A DNA stretch of 64,000 nucleotides from Hungatella sp. UBA7603 (GTDB lineage: Bacteria; Bacillota; Clostridia; Lachnospirales; Lachnospiraceae): positions 61,351 to 125,350 of the forward strand of contig DLJZ01000021.1 in NCBI GenBank assembly GCA_002478865.1. The letters run 5' to 3'. This document shows, in pieces, positions 25,517 through 33,516 of this stretch. Every line of letters begins with the position of its first letter. Position 1 is the stretch's first letter. The translations under genes and the position numbers were made by a program. The notes under the pieces were generated by a model that was not told the DNA's origin, ran no database searches, and was given only the letters and a program-made list of their open reading frames with translations.

Positions 25517-26758
25517 TTAGCCATTATTTTGTTTTTTACTTACACTCTTGTAAAGGAATGTCAACAAAAGGCCTATTACTGAAATTGCCATTGCAAACAG
25601 GAATGCTTTTTGGTAAGATCCACTGGCATCAAATATTTTATTTAAGATAATTGGACCAATCGTACCAGCTACTGCAAAACCAATAAACATGATACCATAA
25701 TTTACACTATTATTCTTTGGACCAAACTGATCAGCCGTGAAGCCTGGGAATACACCCATAAAAGAACCAAAGCTGAGTCCGATAATACAAATGGCGATAT
25801 AAAATGTGGTAACTGTGCCTTCTCCTGAAATATACATCAATATAAGAGCAAAGATTGATAATACATAGGCAAGTGCCAACGTATTGATACGGCCAATTTT
25901 ATCAGAAACCGTACCTGCAAGCACTCTTCCCAATACATTAAACAATGCAAGTGTAGATACAGCAGCGGTTGCTGCAGGTGCTGACATACCAATCATCTTC
26001 TGAGCAATTGGGGAGGCCAGAGGAATAAACATTAATGCTGCAAATGCACCGCATGTCAATATAACGATCATAATATAAAAGATTGGTGTTGAAAGCATCC
26101 CCTTCCAATCCAGGTTAACAGTAGCTTTGGCTTTTCCAGTGGGTACTGGAGGTGTCCAGCCATCTGGAACAAAATTAGCAGGACATTTTTCAATAAAGAA
26201 TGCACTTCCGCAGACGATAACAGCGAATACAACGCCAATAATTTTAAATGCTGCCGTTGGTCCGGTACTTGCCATAATAGCAGAAGCAATCGGAGGTATA
26301 ATGACAGAGCTGATTCCAAAGGTCGCAGTTGTTAATCCACCTACAAGACCTCTTTTATCTGGGAAAAACTTAATAGAAGTACTGATGGTTGCACCATATA
26401 CCATTCCTAATCCAAGACCAAGCAACAGAGAGTAGGTGAAAATCAGGAAGCCTACGCTGTGTGCAAATCCAGATAAAAACATACCACCACCAAACATCAG
26501 GCCTCCGATAAATACCACCAGCTTTGGTCCAAATGTATCATTGACCTTACCCCCGGCAATCATTGTAATCGGTCCAACTGCGTTGGCGATAACAAAAACT
26601 ATGGACAAATCTCTTGCAGTTAATTTCACCCCGTTTAACTGACTTAGATACTCTGCCATTGGGCCTGCCAATACACTCCATGCGTACAGGGAGCCGATGC
26701 AAAGATTAATAAAACAACTTGCGATTAAAATGGTCCAACGCTTTTTTGTAAAGTTCAT
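25517..26758 (-). CDS. MFS transporter, OFA (oxalate/formate antiporter-like) family
   Basis: A 413-aa carrier with about 12 membrane helices. It has the OFA features N-L-C-I-G-S-L-Y-A-W-S-V-L near the N-terminus, Y-G-A-T-I-S-T-S-I-K-F-F-P-D-K-R-G-L in the helix 4-5 loop and G-R-V-L-A-G-T-V-S-D-K-I-G-R after helix 8. Homologues exchange oxalate, formate, lactate or other monocarboxylates; the substrate is not deducible. AGGAGG precedes ATG 26758. It is divergent from a PadR regulator, and both promoters carry ATGT/ACAT palindromes, so that regulator probably controls it. Confidence 0.9.
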   Translation of the reverse strand: MNFTKKRWTILIASCFINLCIGSLYAWSVLAGPMAEYLSQLNGVKLTARDLSIVFVIANAVGPITMIAGGKVNDTFGPKLVVFIGGLMFGGGMFLSGFAHSVGFLIFTYSLLLGLGLGMVYGATISTSIKFFPDKRGLVGGLTTATFGISSVIIPPIASAIMASTGPTAAFKIIGVVFAVIVCGSAFFIEKCPANFVPDGWTPPVPTGKAKATVNLDWKGMLSTPIFYIMIVILTCGAFAALMFIPLASPIAQKMIGMSAPAATAAVSTLALFNVLGRVLAGTVSDKIGRINTLALAYVLSIFALILMYISGEGTVTTFYIAICIIGLSFGSFMGVFPGFTADQFGPKNNSVNYGIMFIGFAVAGTIGPIILNKIFDASGSYQKAFLFAMAISVIGLLLTFLYKSVSKKQNNG

Positions 26759-26795
26759 TTAATACCCCTCCTACATTGTTATTTTTATAACAATA

Positions 26796-26824
26796 TTTAT
26801 AACACAAACCACGAATCATGTCAA
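26796..26824 (-). promoter_or_regulatory. Predicted promoter of the MFS gene
   Basis: On the minus strand TTGACA (26824-26819), 17 nt and TATAAA (26801-26796). An ATGTATACAT palindrome touches the upstream edge of the -35. Confidence 0.65.
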
Positions 26825-26833
26825 TGTATACAT
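26824..26833. promoter_or_regulatory. Candidate PadR operator 1
   Basis: ATGTATACAT, a perfect palindrome of the ATGT/ACAT type recognised by many PadR proteins, next to the MFS -35 element. Confidence 0.5.
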
Positions 26834-26876
26834 GTTTAGATGTCTATTTTTGTCTATTCCAATTTGGGATGATTGA

Positions 26877-26904
26877 TTGACATGTCATGCAATTATGGTA
26901 TAGT
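26877..26904 (+). promoter_or_regulatory. Predicted promoter of padR with embedded operator 2
   Basis: TTGACA (26877-26882), 16 nt, TATAGT (26899-26904). The perfect palindrome TGACATGTCA (26878-26887) overlaps the -35, consistent with autorepression. Confidence 0.6.
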
Positions 26905-26985
26905 TGATTAAAAAAAGAATGGGAATGCAACGAACATTCCGTCTAGTTATTTATTTAACATTAACATAGGAAAAGGATTGAGATT

Positions 26986-27543
26986 ATGCGAGCTTTAAAG
27001 TATGCCATTTTAGGACTTTTAATCAAACGACCGATGACCGGCTATGAAATTGCAAAAGAATTCAGTTATGAACTGGCTGAATTTTGGTATGCAAATCACA
27101 GTCAGATCTACCCAGAGCTAAAAAAGCTAACATCAGAAGGACATGTGGTTTTTAACATTGAAATTAGTGGAGACATACTAGAAGCCAAACGATATACCAT
27201 TACCGAAAAAGGAATAAAAGATTTCACCCAGTGGATTCTCAAAGATGAAAATTTACAAAGAACACCAAAAGATATTTTCCGTCTTCGCATGTACTTTTCC
27301 AATAATTTAGAGGTCAGCAGCAGAATCCATCTTCTTGAAAACCAGCGTCTCCAGCACGTAAGTCGTCTCAATACCTTAGAAAAGATATTTGAGCAGTACC
27401 AAGAAGTACCCTCCGCCTCGTCTGATCGGTTCGGTGACTTTTTAGTACTTCGAGGTGCAATTATGCGAGAGAAAAATTATATCGCATGGATCGATGAATG
27501 CATTATGTACTCAAAAGAAAACCCGCAAACATCACAAAAGTAA
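26986..27543 (+). CDS. PadR family transcriptional regulator
   Basis: A 185-aa PadR-s1-type regulator. The winged helix occupies about residues 1-85 (A-I-L-G-L-L-I-K-R-P-M-T-G-Y-E-I, then H-S-Q-I-Y-P-E-L-K-K-L), and a C-terminal helical dimerisation domain of about 100 residues follows. Ligands of the family are often phenolic or aromatic compounds. It is divergent from the OFA-type transporter and precedes a 2-hydroxyacid dehydrogenase, so transport and metabolism of a hydroxy- or keto-acid is a reasonable guess. Confidence 0.9.
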   Translation: MRALKYAILGLLIKRPMTGYEIAKEFSYELAEFWYANHSQIYPELKKLTSEGHVVFNIEISGDILEAKRYTITEKGIKDFTQWILKDENLQRTPKDIFRLRMYFSNNLEVSSRIHLLENQRLQHVSRLNTLEKIFEQYQEVPSASSDRFGDFLVLRGAIMREKNYIAWIDECIMYSKENPQTSQK

Positions 27544-27644
27544 CCCCTCTCCTCTTTTTAATTCATTATCCCAGTGGTATAATCAAATTTGCAGAGCCTG
27601 TATTTCTTTGGTCTCTAAATTATAAAAAGATGGGAGTTATGATT

Positions 27645-28592
27645 ATGAATATCGTATTGTTAGAATCACTTGGAATTCCAAACAACCTGTTAATGGATTA
27701 TGCAAAACCTCTTATGGAAGCAGGGCATAACTTTACTGCCTACGAAAAAGACACGAATCCTCAGGTTCAGATAGAACGTGCCAAAGAAGCAGATATCATT
27801 ATGATCGCCAATATGCCTCTTACCGGAGAAGTAATATCCTCCTGTAAAAACCTTAAATTCATTGATGTGGCATTTACCGGAGTCGACCACGTGGACCTCG
27901 GGGCTGCAAAATTAAAAGGAATCCAGGTAAGCAATGCCGCCGGATACTCCACCCAAGCCGTAGCAGAGTTGACCATCTGCATGATGCTCTCTCTCCTTAG
28001 AAATATTCCTCAGGTAGAAGCCCGCTGCCGGGAAGGAAAAACGAAAGATGGTCTGGTGGGAAGCGAAATCATGGGCAAAACCGTAGGAATAATAGGCATG
28101 GGCGCCATTGGATCAAGAACGGCAGAACTTTTAAACGTATTTGGCTGTCACATTTTGGGAAACAAACGTCATCTGACAGGAACAGAGCCTTCATTTATCG
28201 AATTCACTTCTTTAGAAGATCTCCTATCCCGTTCTGATATCGTAAGCCTTCACTGCCCTCTTAATGAGGACTCGAGACATCTAATCAATGGGGATACCAT
28301 TGGCAAGATGAAACGGGGAGCTTACTTAATCAATGCATCTAGAGGTCCTGTTGTAGATTCTCAAGCGTTGGCAGATGCATTAAATTCCGGTTATCTTTCT
28401 GGTGCAGGGATTGACGTATTTGAAAACGAACCTCCACTAGATACCAAACACCCTCTCCTCAACTGCAAAAATACCATGGTAACGCCCCATGTTGCATTTG
28501 CTTCTGTTCAGTCCATGGAAGCAAGGGCTAAAATCGTATTTGATAACATTGCTACGTGGATGGAAGGCAATCAGACCAACATAGTATTATAG
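27645..28592 (+). CDS. D-isomer-specific 2-hydroxyacid dehydrogenase family
   Basis: A 315-aa NAD(P)-dependent dehydrogenase. The Rossmann motif G-I-I-G-M-G-A-I-G-S-R is central. The catalytic set is visible: Arg in N-A-S-R-G-P-V-V-D, Glu in the I-D-V-F-E-N-E-P-P block, and His in T-P-H-V-A-F. The closest type is the phosphoglycerate/glyoxylate/hydroxypyruvate reductase group; the substrate is not determined. An upstream in-frame extension from 27498 overlaps padR and has no site, whereas GGGAG lies 8 nt before ATG 27645. Confidence 0.9.
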   Translation: MNIVLLESLGIPNNLLMDYAKPLMEAGHNFTAYEKDTNPQVQIERAKEADIIMIANMPLTGEVISSCKNLKFIDVAFTGVDHVDLGAAKLKGIQVSNAAGYSTQAVAELTICMMLSLLRNIPQVEARCREGKTKDGLVGSEIMGKTVGIIGMGAIGSRTAELLNVFGCHILGNKRHLTGTEPSFIEFTSLEDLLSRSDIVSLHCPLNEDSRHLINGDTIGKMKRGAYLINASRGPVVDSQALADALNSGYLSGAGIDVFENEPPLDTKHPLLNCKNTMVTPHVAFASVQSMEARAKIVFDNIATWMEGNQTNIVL

Positions 28593-28679
28593 AAATAACA
28601 CAAAACTTTCATAACATTCCCAGTCTGAGTGTGCAGATTCTACTTGTATTTCAAAATCTTAGTGCTATAATCTAGGCAA

Positions 28680-28752
28680 GGGGATATAGCTCAGATGGGA
28701 GAGCGATGCGTTCGCAACGCATAGGTCACGAGTTCGAATCTCGCTATCTCCA
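28680..28752 (+). tRNA. tRNA-Ala (CGC anticodon)
   Basis: A full cloverleaf: acceptor GGGGATA with TATCTCC, D arm with AGCTCAGATGGGAGAGC, anticodon stem ATGCG/CGCAT with loop TTCGCAA (anticodon CGC, read as Ala) and T arm with GTTCGAATC. The G3-U70 pair, the alanine identity element, is present. No encoded CCA. Confidence 0.9.
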
Positions 28753-28757
28753 GAATA

Positions 28758-28831
28758 AGAAGTATAGCTCAGTTGGGATGAGCGTTCGCATTTCACGCGA
28801 AAGGCCATGGGTTCAACCCCCTTTACTTCTA
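28758..28831 (+). tRNA. tRNA with TTC anticodon (Glu), atypical body
   Basis: Acceptor AGAAGTA pairs fully with TACTTCT; D stem GCTC/GAGC; anticodon stem TTCGC/GCGAA with loop ATTTCAC, giving anticodon TTC (Glu). The T stem ATGGG/CCCTT has one U-U mismatch at the second pair. An A1-U72 end and A at position 32 are unusual for bacterial tRNA-Glu. It follows the tRNA-Ala by 5 bp. It may be a divergent isoacceptor or a decaying gene. Confidence 0.7.
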
Positions 28832-28847
28832 GTTCTAATAAACAGCC

Positions 28848-28896
28848 AAGACACCGGGATTTCCTTATTTAGAGGGAATTCCGGTGTTCTTGTTTT
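28848..28896 (+). terminator. Terminator after the tRNA pair
   Basis: AAGACACCGG and CCGGTGTTCTT form an imperfect stem around about 25 nt, followed by TGTTTT. Confidence 0.65.
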
Positions 28897-28948
28897 ATCA
28901 ACATCCCCCTCTATTCCTTGTATTCACTGTTTATTTTCCGTTAATACC

Positions 28949-29083
28949 ATAACATGTTATTTCTATGATAAACCAGAAGTTGGAAAAGCAAACAACGTAC
29001 AAGTTGGTGATACGATTACCGTAGTAGGTATTTGTGATGGTTCCATCATAACAGTCATGTTAACAGATAGTAAAATTCAATAA
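28949..29083 (+). pseudogene. C-terminal remnant of an OB-fold (tRNA_anti-like) protein
   Basis: About 44 codons read I-T-C-Y-F-Y-D-K-P-E-V, then V-Q-V-G-D-T-I-T-V-V-G-I-C-D-G and end with a stop at 29083. This is the pattern of the last two strands of tRNA_anti-like OB-fold domains found in small Firmicutes lipoproteins (consensus C-Y-F, G-D-x-V-x-I-x-G-x-C-x-G). No start codon, ribosome site or upstream half of the domain is present: the same frame runs back through the tRNA genes. It is followed by a terminator (29088-29140), as a gene end would be. Confidence 0.55.
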
Positions 29084-29087
29084 ATCA

Positions 29088-29140
29088 TAAAAAACGGCAG
29101 GTCTCTGTATCAATCACTCAGCAGGGCCTGCTGTTTTTTA
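29088..29140 (+). terminator. Terminator after the OB-fold remnant
   Basis: AACGGCAGG and CCTGCTGTT pair (one G-U) and are followed by TTTTTT. Confidence 0.75.
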
Positions 29141-29236
29141 TACCATATTTTTATAAAAAAGTGCTGTCTTCCTCTTTGCATTTTATAAATACAATGTGTT
29201 ATACTGCTAATATGTTAAAGCATGAGGAGGAAAACA

Positions 29237-29950
29237 ATGAAGATTACCGTAATCACAGGTACCAAACAAAAAGGCTGCACGTATCGCATTAAAGAGATTT
29301 TCTTAAACGCACTTGGTACAGGCCATGAAATTACACAATATTACCTCCCTAACGATCTGCCTGATTTTTGCAGTGGTTGTAAGGTATGTTTTCTCAAAGA
29401 CGAAAATCTTTGTCCTCATGCTTCTCACGTTGTACCAATTTGGAATTCTTTGCTGGAATCTGATTTGCTAGTCTTCGCTTCCCCTGTTTATGCACTGAGG
29501 ACCACAGCGCAGATGAAATCCCTGCTGGATCACTTATGCGTCCATTGGATGGTACATCGGCCTGATGAACGCATGTTTTATAAAAAAGCGGTCATTCTTA
29601 CAAACGCAGTAGGACCTTTTCAAAAAGGAGCACAAAGTGATATTGCTACCAGCCTTAGATGGCTTGGAGTCACTCAGATTCGTACATTGGGGATTGGATT
29701 AATGGAAGGAATTATCTTTGACCAATTGTCTGACAAACGTCAGAAAGCCATTACAAGAAAAACAGTTAAATTCGCAAAGAAAATTAATCACTCATCTCCG
29801 CCTCATAAGGGACTAAAAGTCAGGGCACTTTTTGCCCTTTGTAGACTTTTACACCAGCAGGCTGCAAGGAAAGAGACTACACTATCTGCCGATAATCGGT
29901 ACTGGGTGGAGAAAGGCTTTATAAAACCTTCCATAAAAAAGCAAGGATAA
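29237..29950 (+). CDS. Flavodoxin-fold NAD(P)H-dependent oxidoreductase
   Basis: A 237-aa protein of the NADPH-dependent FMN reductase/flavodoxin-like family. The N-terminus K-I-T-V-I-T-G-T-K-Q-K-G-C-T forms the FMN phosphate loop; F-C-S-G-C-K-V-C-F is a Cys motif common in anaerobe members; F-A-S-P-V-Y and L-D-H-L-C follow. The last 40 residues are a basic extension (K-V-R-A-L-F-A-L-C-R-L-L). GAGGAGG lies before ATG 29237. Physiological electron partners are unknown. Confidence 0.85.
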   Translation: MKITVITGTKQKGCTYRIKEIFLNALGTGHEITQYYLPNDLPDFCSGCKVCFLKDENLCPHASHVVPIWNSLLESDLLVFASPVYALRTTAQMKSLLDHLCVHWMVHRPDERMFYKKAVILTNAVGPFQKGAQSDIATSLRWLGVTQIRTLGIGLMEGIIFDQLSDKRQKAITRKTVKFAKKINHSSPPHKGLKVRALFALCRLLHQQAARKETTLSADNRYWVEKGFIKPSIKKQG

Positions 29951-29973
29951 ACAGTTTTTTGCCGCTCATATTA
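29945..29973 (+). promoter_or_regulatory. Possible forespore promoter of the subtilase tandem
   Basis: GGATA (29945-29949), 17 nt, CATATTA (29967-29973) match the sigma-G form GNATR-N17-CATNNTA. Transcription would start about 50 nt before the TTG at 30033. The -35 overlaps the end of the preceding gene. Confidence 0.45.
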
Positions 29974-30032
29974 AATTCCTGTCTGCATAATATAGAACAA
30001 ATACATCTTTTGGATCAGGCTGGTGGGTAAAT

Positions 30033-31706
30033 TTGGAAAAAATTATAGATAATAACTATTATGATCTTATTATCAATAACGTCTCGATTCCCACATATGA
30101 TTCGGGCGATAATATAACTCTGCTTAATTTCAGGCATTCTCTGCTTAATGTTCCGGTTGCGGAATTTGATCCTTGCATTCTCGGAAGTTTTCCATATCAT
30201 AATTTTCCTACTTTATATACGCTTACCTCTACAATCAGCATTGAAAAGTCAGGCATTGGAACGGTTCAGAGAAATCCGTTCCTTGGTCTTTTCGGCAGAG
30301 GTGTTATCATTGGTATCATTGATACCGGTATTGATTATCCTCATCAAGCTTTTTTGCACAACGACAATACAACAAGAATTCTTTCTATCTGGGATCAAAC
30401 GATTCAAGATGGCCCCCCTCCTCAAGGCTTTACATTTGGAACGGAGTACAACAGGGATACAATCAATCTCGCATTAAGATCTGAAAATCCTCTTACCATT
30501 GTCCCAACTACGGATACAAACGGCCATGGTACTTCTATAGCAAGTATCATTGCTGGCAGGCCAAACGAGGAGAACACTTTTTCAGGGGTCGTGCCAGAAT
30601 CAGAACTGGTTGTTGTAAAGCTCAAAGAAGCAAAACCAATCAGTAAACAAATCATGTTTGTGCCGGAAGATAAGCTTTGTTATCAGGAATCCGACATCAT
30701 ACTGGCACTACGCTATTTGGAAACCTACGCTTCAACCTCTAGCCGCCCCATTGTCATCTGCATCGCTTTAGGCAGCAGTATGGGCTCACACGATGGAAGC
30801 AGTGCCGTTAGCAATTACGTGAACTATCTGGCAAGGATCCCTGGAATTGGTCTATCTGTTTCAGCAGGCAATGAAGGTAGCAGCCGAAGACATTATTTCA
30901 ACAGTACCACTACTGCCCCCTTTTATAATGATTTCGAATTAAGAATCGGAGAGAATGATAAGCTTTTTTCCATGGAAATCTGGCCCTACGCTCTGGGCCG
31001 ACTCTCAATTGATATCTCGTCTCCTAACAGGGAATCCACACAGCAGGTTTACCCTGCTATCAGTGACTGCAGAGTGTTTAATTTTATATTTACTCCCAGT
31101 GCTTTATGGGTCAATAATTTTATTTTTGAAGAAGAAACTGGTGATCAGCTGATACTGGTTCGTTTCCAGAATGCTCTTTCCGGAGTATGGAGAATCCGAA
31201 TTCAAAGCCTGGATGATTCTCCCTTGTCCTTTCATGCATGGATGCCTTCAGGAAACCTAATCTCTAATGAAACTTTTTTTCTTAACCCAAACCCAGATAC
31301 GACCATCACTTCTCCTGGAAATGGGGTCAGTCAGATGACCGTTACCGCATACAATCAGTTTGATGAAAGCATCCTGTTAGAATCAAGTAGAGGTTATACC
31401 AGAAATGGTCTTGTTGCACCAGATATTGCTTCTCCTGGATATCAAATCCCCTGTGCTTTGCCTGGAAACCTATACGGAACATTGACCGGGACTGGGGCCG
31501 CGGCAGCCCATGCTGCTGGAGCCATGGCTATGCTTATGGAATGGGGAATTACAAGGGGAAATTACACCTTGATGAGTGGATACGATGCTAACCGGCTTAT
31601 TATAAGAGGGGCAAGGCGTGATGATACCCTGGTTTACCCTAATAATATTTGGGGTTATGGAAAGCTAGATGTAAATAGCTTATTCGAACGTCTTACAAAT
31701 ATCTGA
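30033..31706 (+). CDS. Csp-like subtilase homologue lacking the catalytic serine (copy 1)
   Basis: A 557-aa S8-family protein resembling the Csp germination proteases of Clostridia. A prodomain-like N-terminus (about 1-90) is followed by the catalytic domain: Asp97 in I-D-T-G-I-D, His165 in N-G-H-G-T-S and the oxyanion Asn in S-A-G-N-E-G are intact. At the Ser site, the expected G-T-S is G-T-G (Gly488) in G-T-G-A-A-A-A-H-A-A-G, and the flanking residues align without gaps. A beta-rich insertion lies between. It should therefore be proteolytically inactive. There is no signal peptide. It starts at TTG with GGTGGG nearby. A close paralogue follows. Confidence 0.85.
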   Translation: MEKIIDNNYYDLIINNVSIPTYDSGDNITLLNFRHSLLNVPVAEFDPCILGSFPYHNFPTLYTLTSTISIEKSGIGTVQRNPFLGLFGRGVIIGIIDTGIDYPHQAFLHNDNTTRILSIWDQTIQDGPPPQGFTFGTEYNRDTINLALRSENPLTIVPTTDTNGHGTSIASIIAGRPNEENTFSGVVPESELVVVKLKEAKPISKQIMFVPEDKLCYQESDIILALRYLETYASTSSRPIVICIALGSSMGSHDGSSAVSNYVNYLARIPGIGLSVSAGNEGSSRRHYFNSTTTAPFYNDFELRIGENDKLFSMEIWPYALGRLSIDISSPNRESTQQVYPAISDCRVFNFIFTPSALWVNNFIFEEETGDQLILVRFQNALSGVWRIRIQSLDDSPLSFHAWMPSGNLISNETFFLNPNPDTTITSPGNGVSQMTVTAYNQFDESILLESSRGYTRNGLVAPDIASPGYQIPCALPGNLYGTLTGTGAAAAHAAGAMAMLMEWGITRGNYTLMSGYDANRLIIRGARRDDTLVYPNNIWGYGKLDVNSLFERLTNI

Positions 31707-31797
31707 TGCCTCCTGGTGCTATTTGGCCTCTCATAAAGGTCATTGACTTGCATAATATATATTATACGCTTCATCAGGTTAGACAGGAGGCTGGAAC

Positions 31798-33471
31798 TTG
31801 AACAAAATTCTAGACAATGATTATTATGACATAATCTTAAGCAATATATCTGTCCCAGCCTTTGACAAGGGGGATAATATTACCTTTCTCACTGATCGCA
31901 ACTCTTTAGTTCATGTCCTAAGAACGGATATGGATCCTTGTAATTTAGGGGGCCAGCCATACAATGCTTTTCCTGCCCTGTATACCCTTGAATCCACTAT
32001 AAGCATTGAAAAATCAGGGATTGGAACGGTCCAACGAAATCCCTTTCTCGGCCTGTTTGGCCGTGGGGTCATGATTGGTGTTATTGACACCGGTATTGAT
32101 TACCGTCATGAGGCATTCCGAAATAACGATGGAACTACCCGCATTCAATCAATTTGGGATCAGACCATACAAACAGGCACACCGCCTGAGGGTTTTACCT
32201 TTGGCAGTGAGTACAACCGGGATACGATCAATCAGGCCTTAGGCTCTGAAGATCCTCTTTCCCTTGTTCCATCTGTGGATAGTAACGGTCATGGTACCGC
32301 TATTACGAGCATCATTGCGGGAAAGCCCAATGAGGATCAAACCTTTTCTGGCATTGTTCCAGAATCTGATATTGTCATTGTAAAACTAAAAGAGGCTAAG
32401 GAAAATTTAAAAGAACTATTCTTTGTCAGGTCCGATGTTTATTGCTTTCAGGAGTCAGATATCTTGCTTGGTACAAGGTATCTTCAACTTATATCAAAAA
32501 AAATGGGGCGTCCCATAGTTATCTGTATAGCCTTAGGAAGCAATCAAGGGGGGCATGACGGGCGAGGTATTTTAAGCAGTTATCTGACCTATCTTGTACA
32601 GCTTCCTGGAATCGGAGTCACTGTCTCTGCCGGAAATGAAGGAAATAAGCGGAGGCACTATTTCAACAGTACTATGACTCCCCCACTATACAATGATTTT
32701 GAATTAAGAATTGGTGAAAACGAACCTCTATTGTGGATGGAGATATGGCCCTATGCACCGGAACGAATCTCCATAGATGTCTCTTCTCCTAACAGGGAAT
32801 CCACCCAGAGAGTTTTCCCCACCATCAACGAATGCAGGAAATTTGAATTCATATTTACCCAAAGTATTGTATGGGTCAACAATATTGTTTTAGAGGAGGA
32901 AACTGGTGACCAGCTAATTCTAATCCGTTTTCAAAATCCTGCAGCTGGTATCTGGTATTTTCGTGCCCAAAGTGTTGGTAATGAACCTTTTTCCTTTCAT
33001 TGCTGGCTCCCTAGCGGGGATTTGATTTCAAATGATACCTTTTTTCTTAACCCAAATCCGGATACTACCATTACTTCTCCAGGAAACGGCGTCAATCAAC
33101 TAACGGTTACTGCCTATAATCAGCTGACTGACAGCATATTAGGTGAATCTAGCAGGGGGTATACCAGAAATGGACTTGTAAAGCCCGATATTGCCGCACC
33201 TGGCTTTGAACTTCCCTGCGCGGTGCCAGGTAACCTTTACGGAACAGCTACGGGAACAGGAGCCGCCAGTGCTCATGCAGCAGGAATTGTGGCTATGGTT
33301 ATGGAGTGGGCCGTCCCAAGAGGAAATTATCCATCTATGACTGGCAATGATATCAACCGTCTGATTATCCGTGGCGCAAGGCGTTCCACTACAGAAATTT
33401 ATCCCAATAACGTATGGGGCTATGGTCAGATCGATATTAATAACTTATTTCAGGGGCTTACTAACATATAA
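31798..33471 (+). CDS. Csp-like subtilase homologue lacking the catalytic serine (copy 2)
   Basis: A 557-aa paralogue of the preceding gene, equal in length and closely similar throughout. Asp97 and His165 are present at the same positions, and Gly488 again replaces the serine (G-T-G-A-A-S-A-H-A-A-G). AGGAGG lies 7 nt before the TTG start. The two genes form a tandem 91 bp apart and are followed by a DUF6512 gene and a splB homologue. In Clostridioides difficile, catalytically dead CspA and CspC take part in germinant sensing; a similar regulatory role is a plausible inference here. Confidence 0.85.
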   Translation: MNKILDNDYYDIILSNISVPAFDKGDNITFLTDRNSLVHVLRTDMDPCNLGGQPYNAFPALYTLESTISIEKSGIGTVQRNPFLGLFGRGVMIGVIDTGIDYRHEAFRNNDGTTRIQSIWDQTIQTGTPPEGFTFGSEYNRDTINQALGSEDPLSLVPSVDSNGHGTAITSIIAGKPNEDQTFSGIVPESDIVIVKLKEAKENLKELFFVRSDVYCFQESDILLGTRYLQLISKKMGRPIVICIALGSNQGGHDGRGILSSYLTYLVQLPGIGVTVSAGNEGNKRRHYFNSTMTPPLYNDFELRIGENEPLLWMEIWPYAPERISIDVSSPNRESTQRVFPTINECRKFEFIFTQSIVWVNNIVLEEETGDQLILIRFQNPAAGIWYFRAQSVGNEPFSFHCWLPSGDLISNDTFFLNPNPDTTITSPGNGVNQLTVTAYNQLTDSILGESSRGYTRNGLVKPDIAAPGFELPCAVPGNLYGTATGTGAASAHAAGIVAMVMEWAVPRGNYPSMTGNDINRLIIRGARRSTTEIYPNNVWGYGQIDINNLFQGLTNI

Positions 33472-33516
33472 GCTTATGAAATATGGCATCATCTTAATGA
33501 GAAGGAGGAAACGAAT

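Noticed and set aside
27498..27644. Longer N-terminus for the 2-hydroxyacid dehydrogenase
   Set aside because: It overlaps padR, lacks a ribosome site, and the family domain begins at ATG 27645.
28706..29083. A 125-codon open frame starting inside tRNA-Ala
   Set aside because: It reads through two tRNA genes and a terminator; only its last 44 codons look protein-like and are reported as a remnant.
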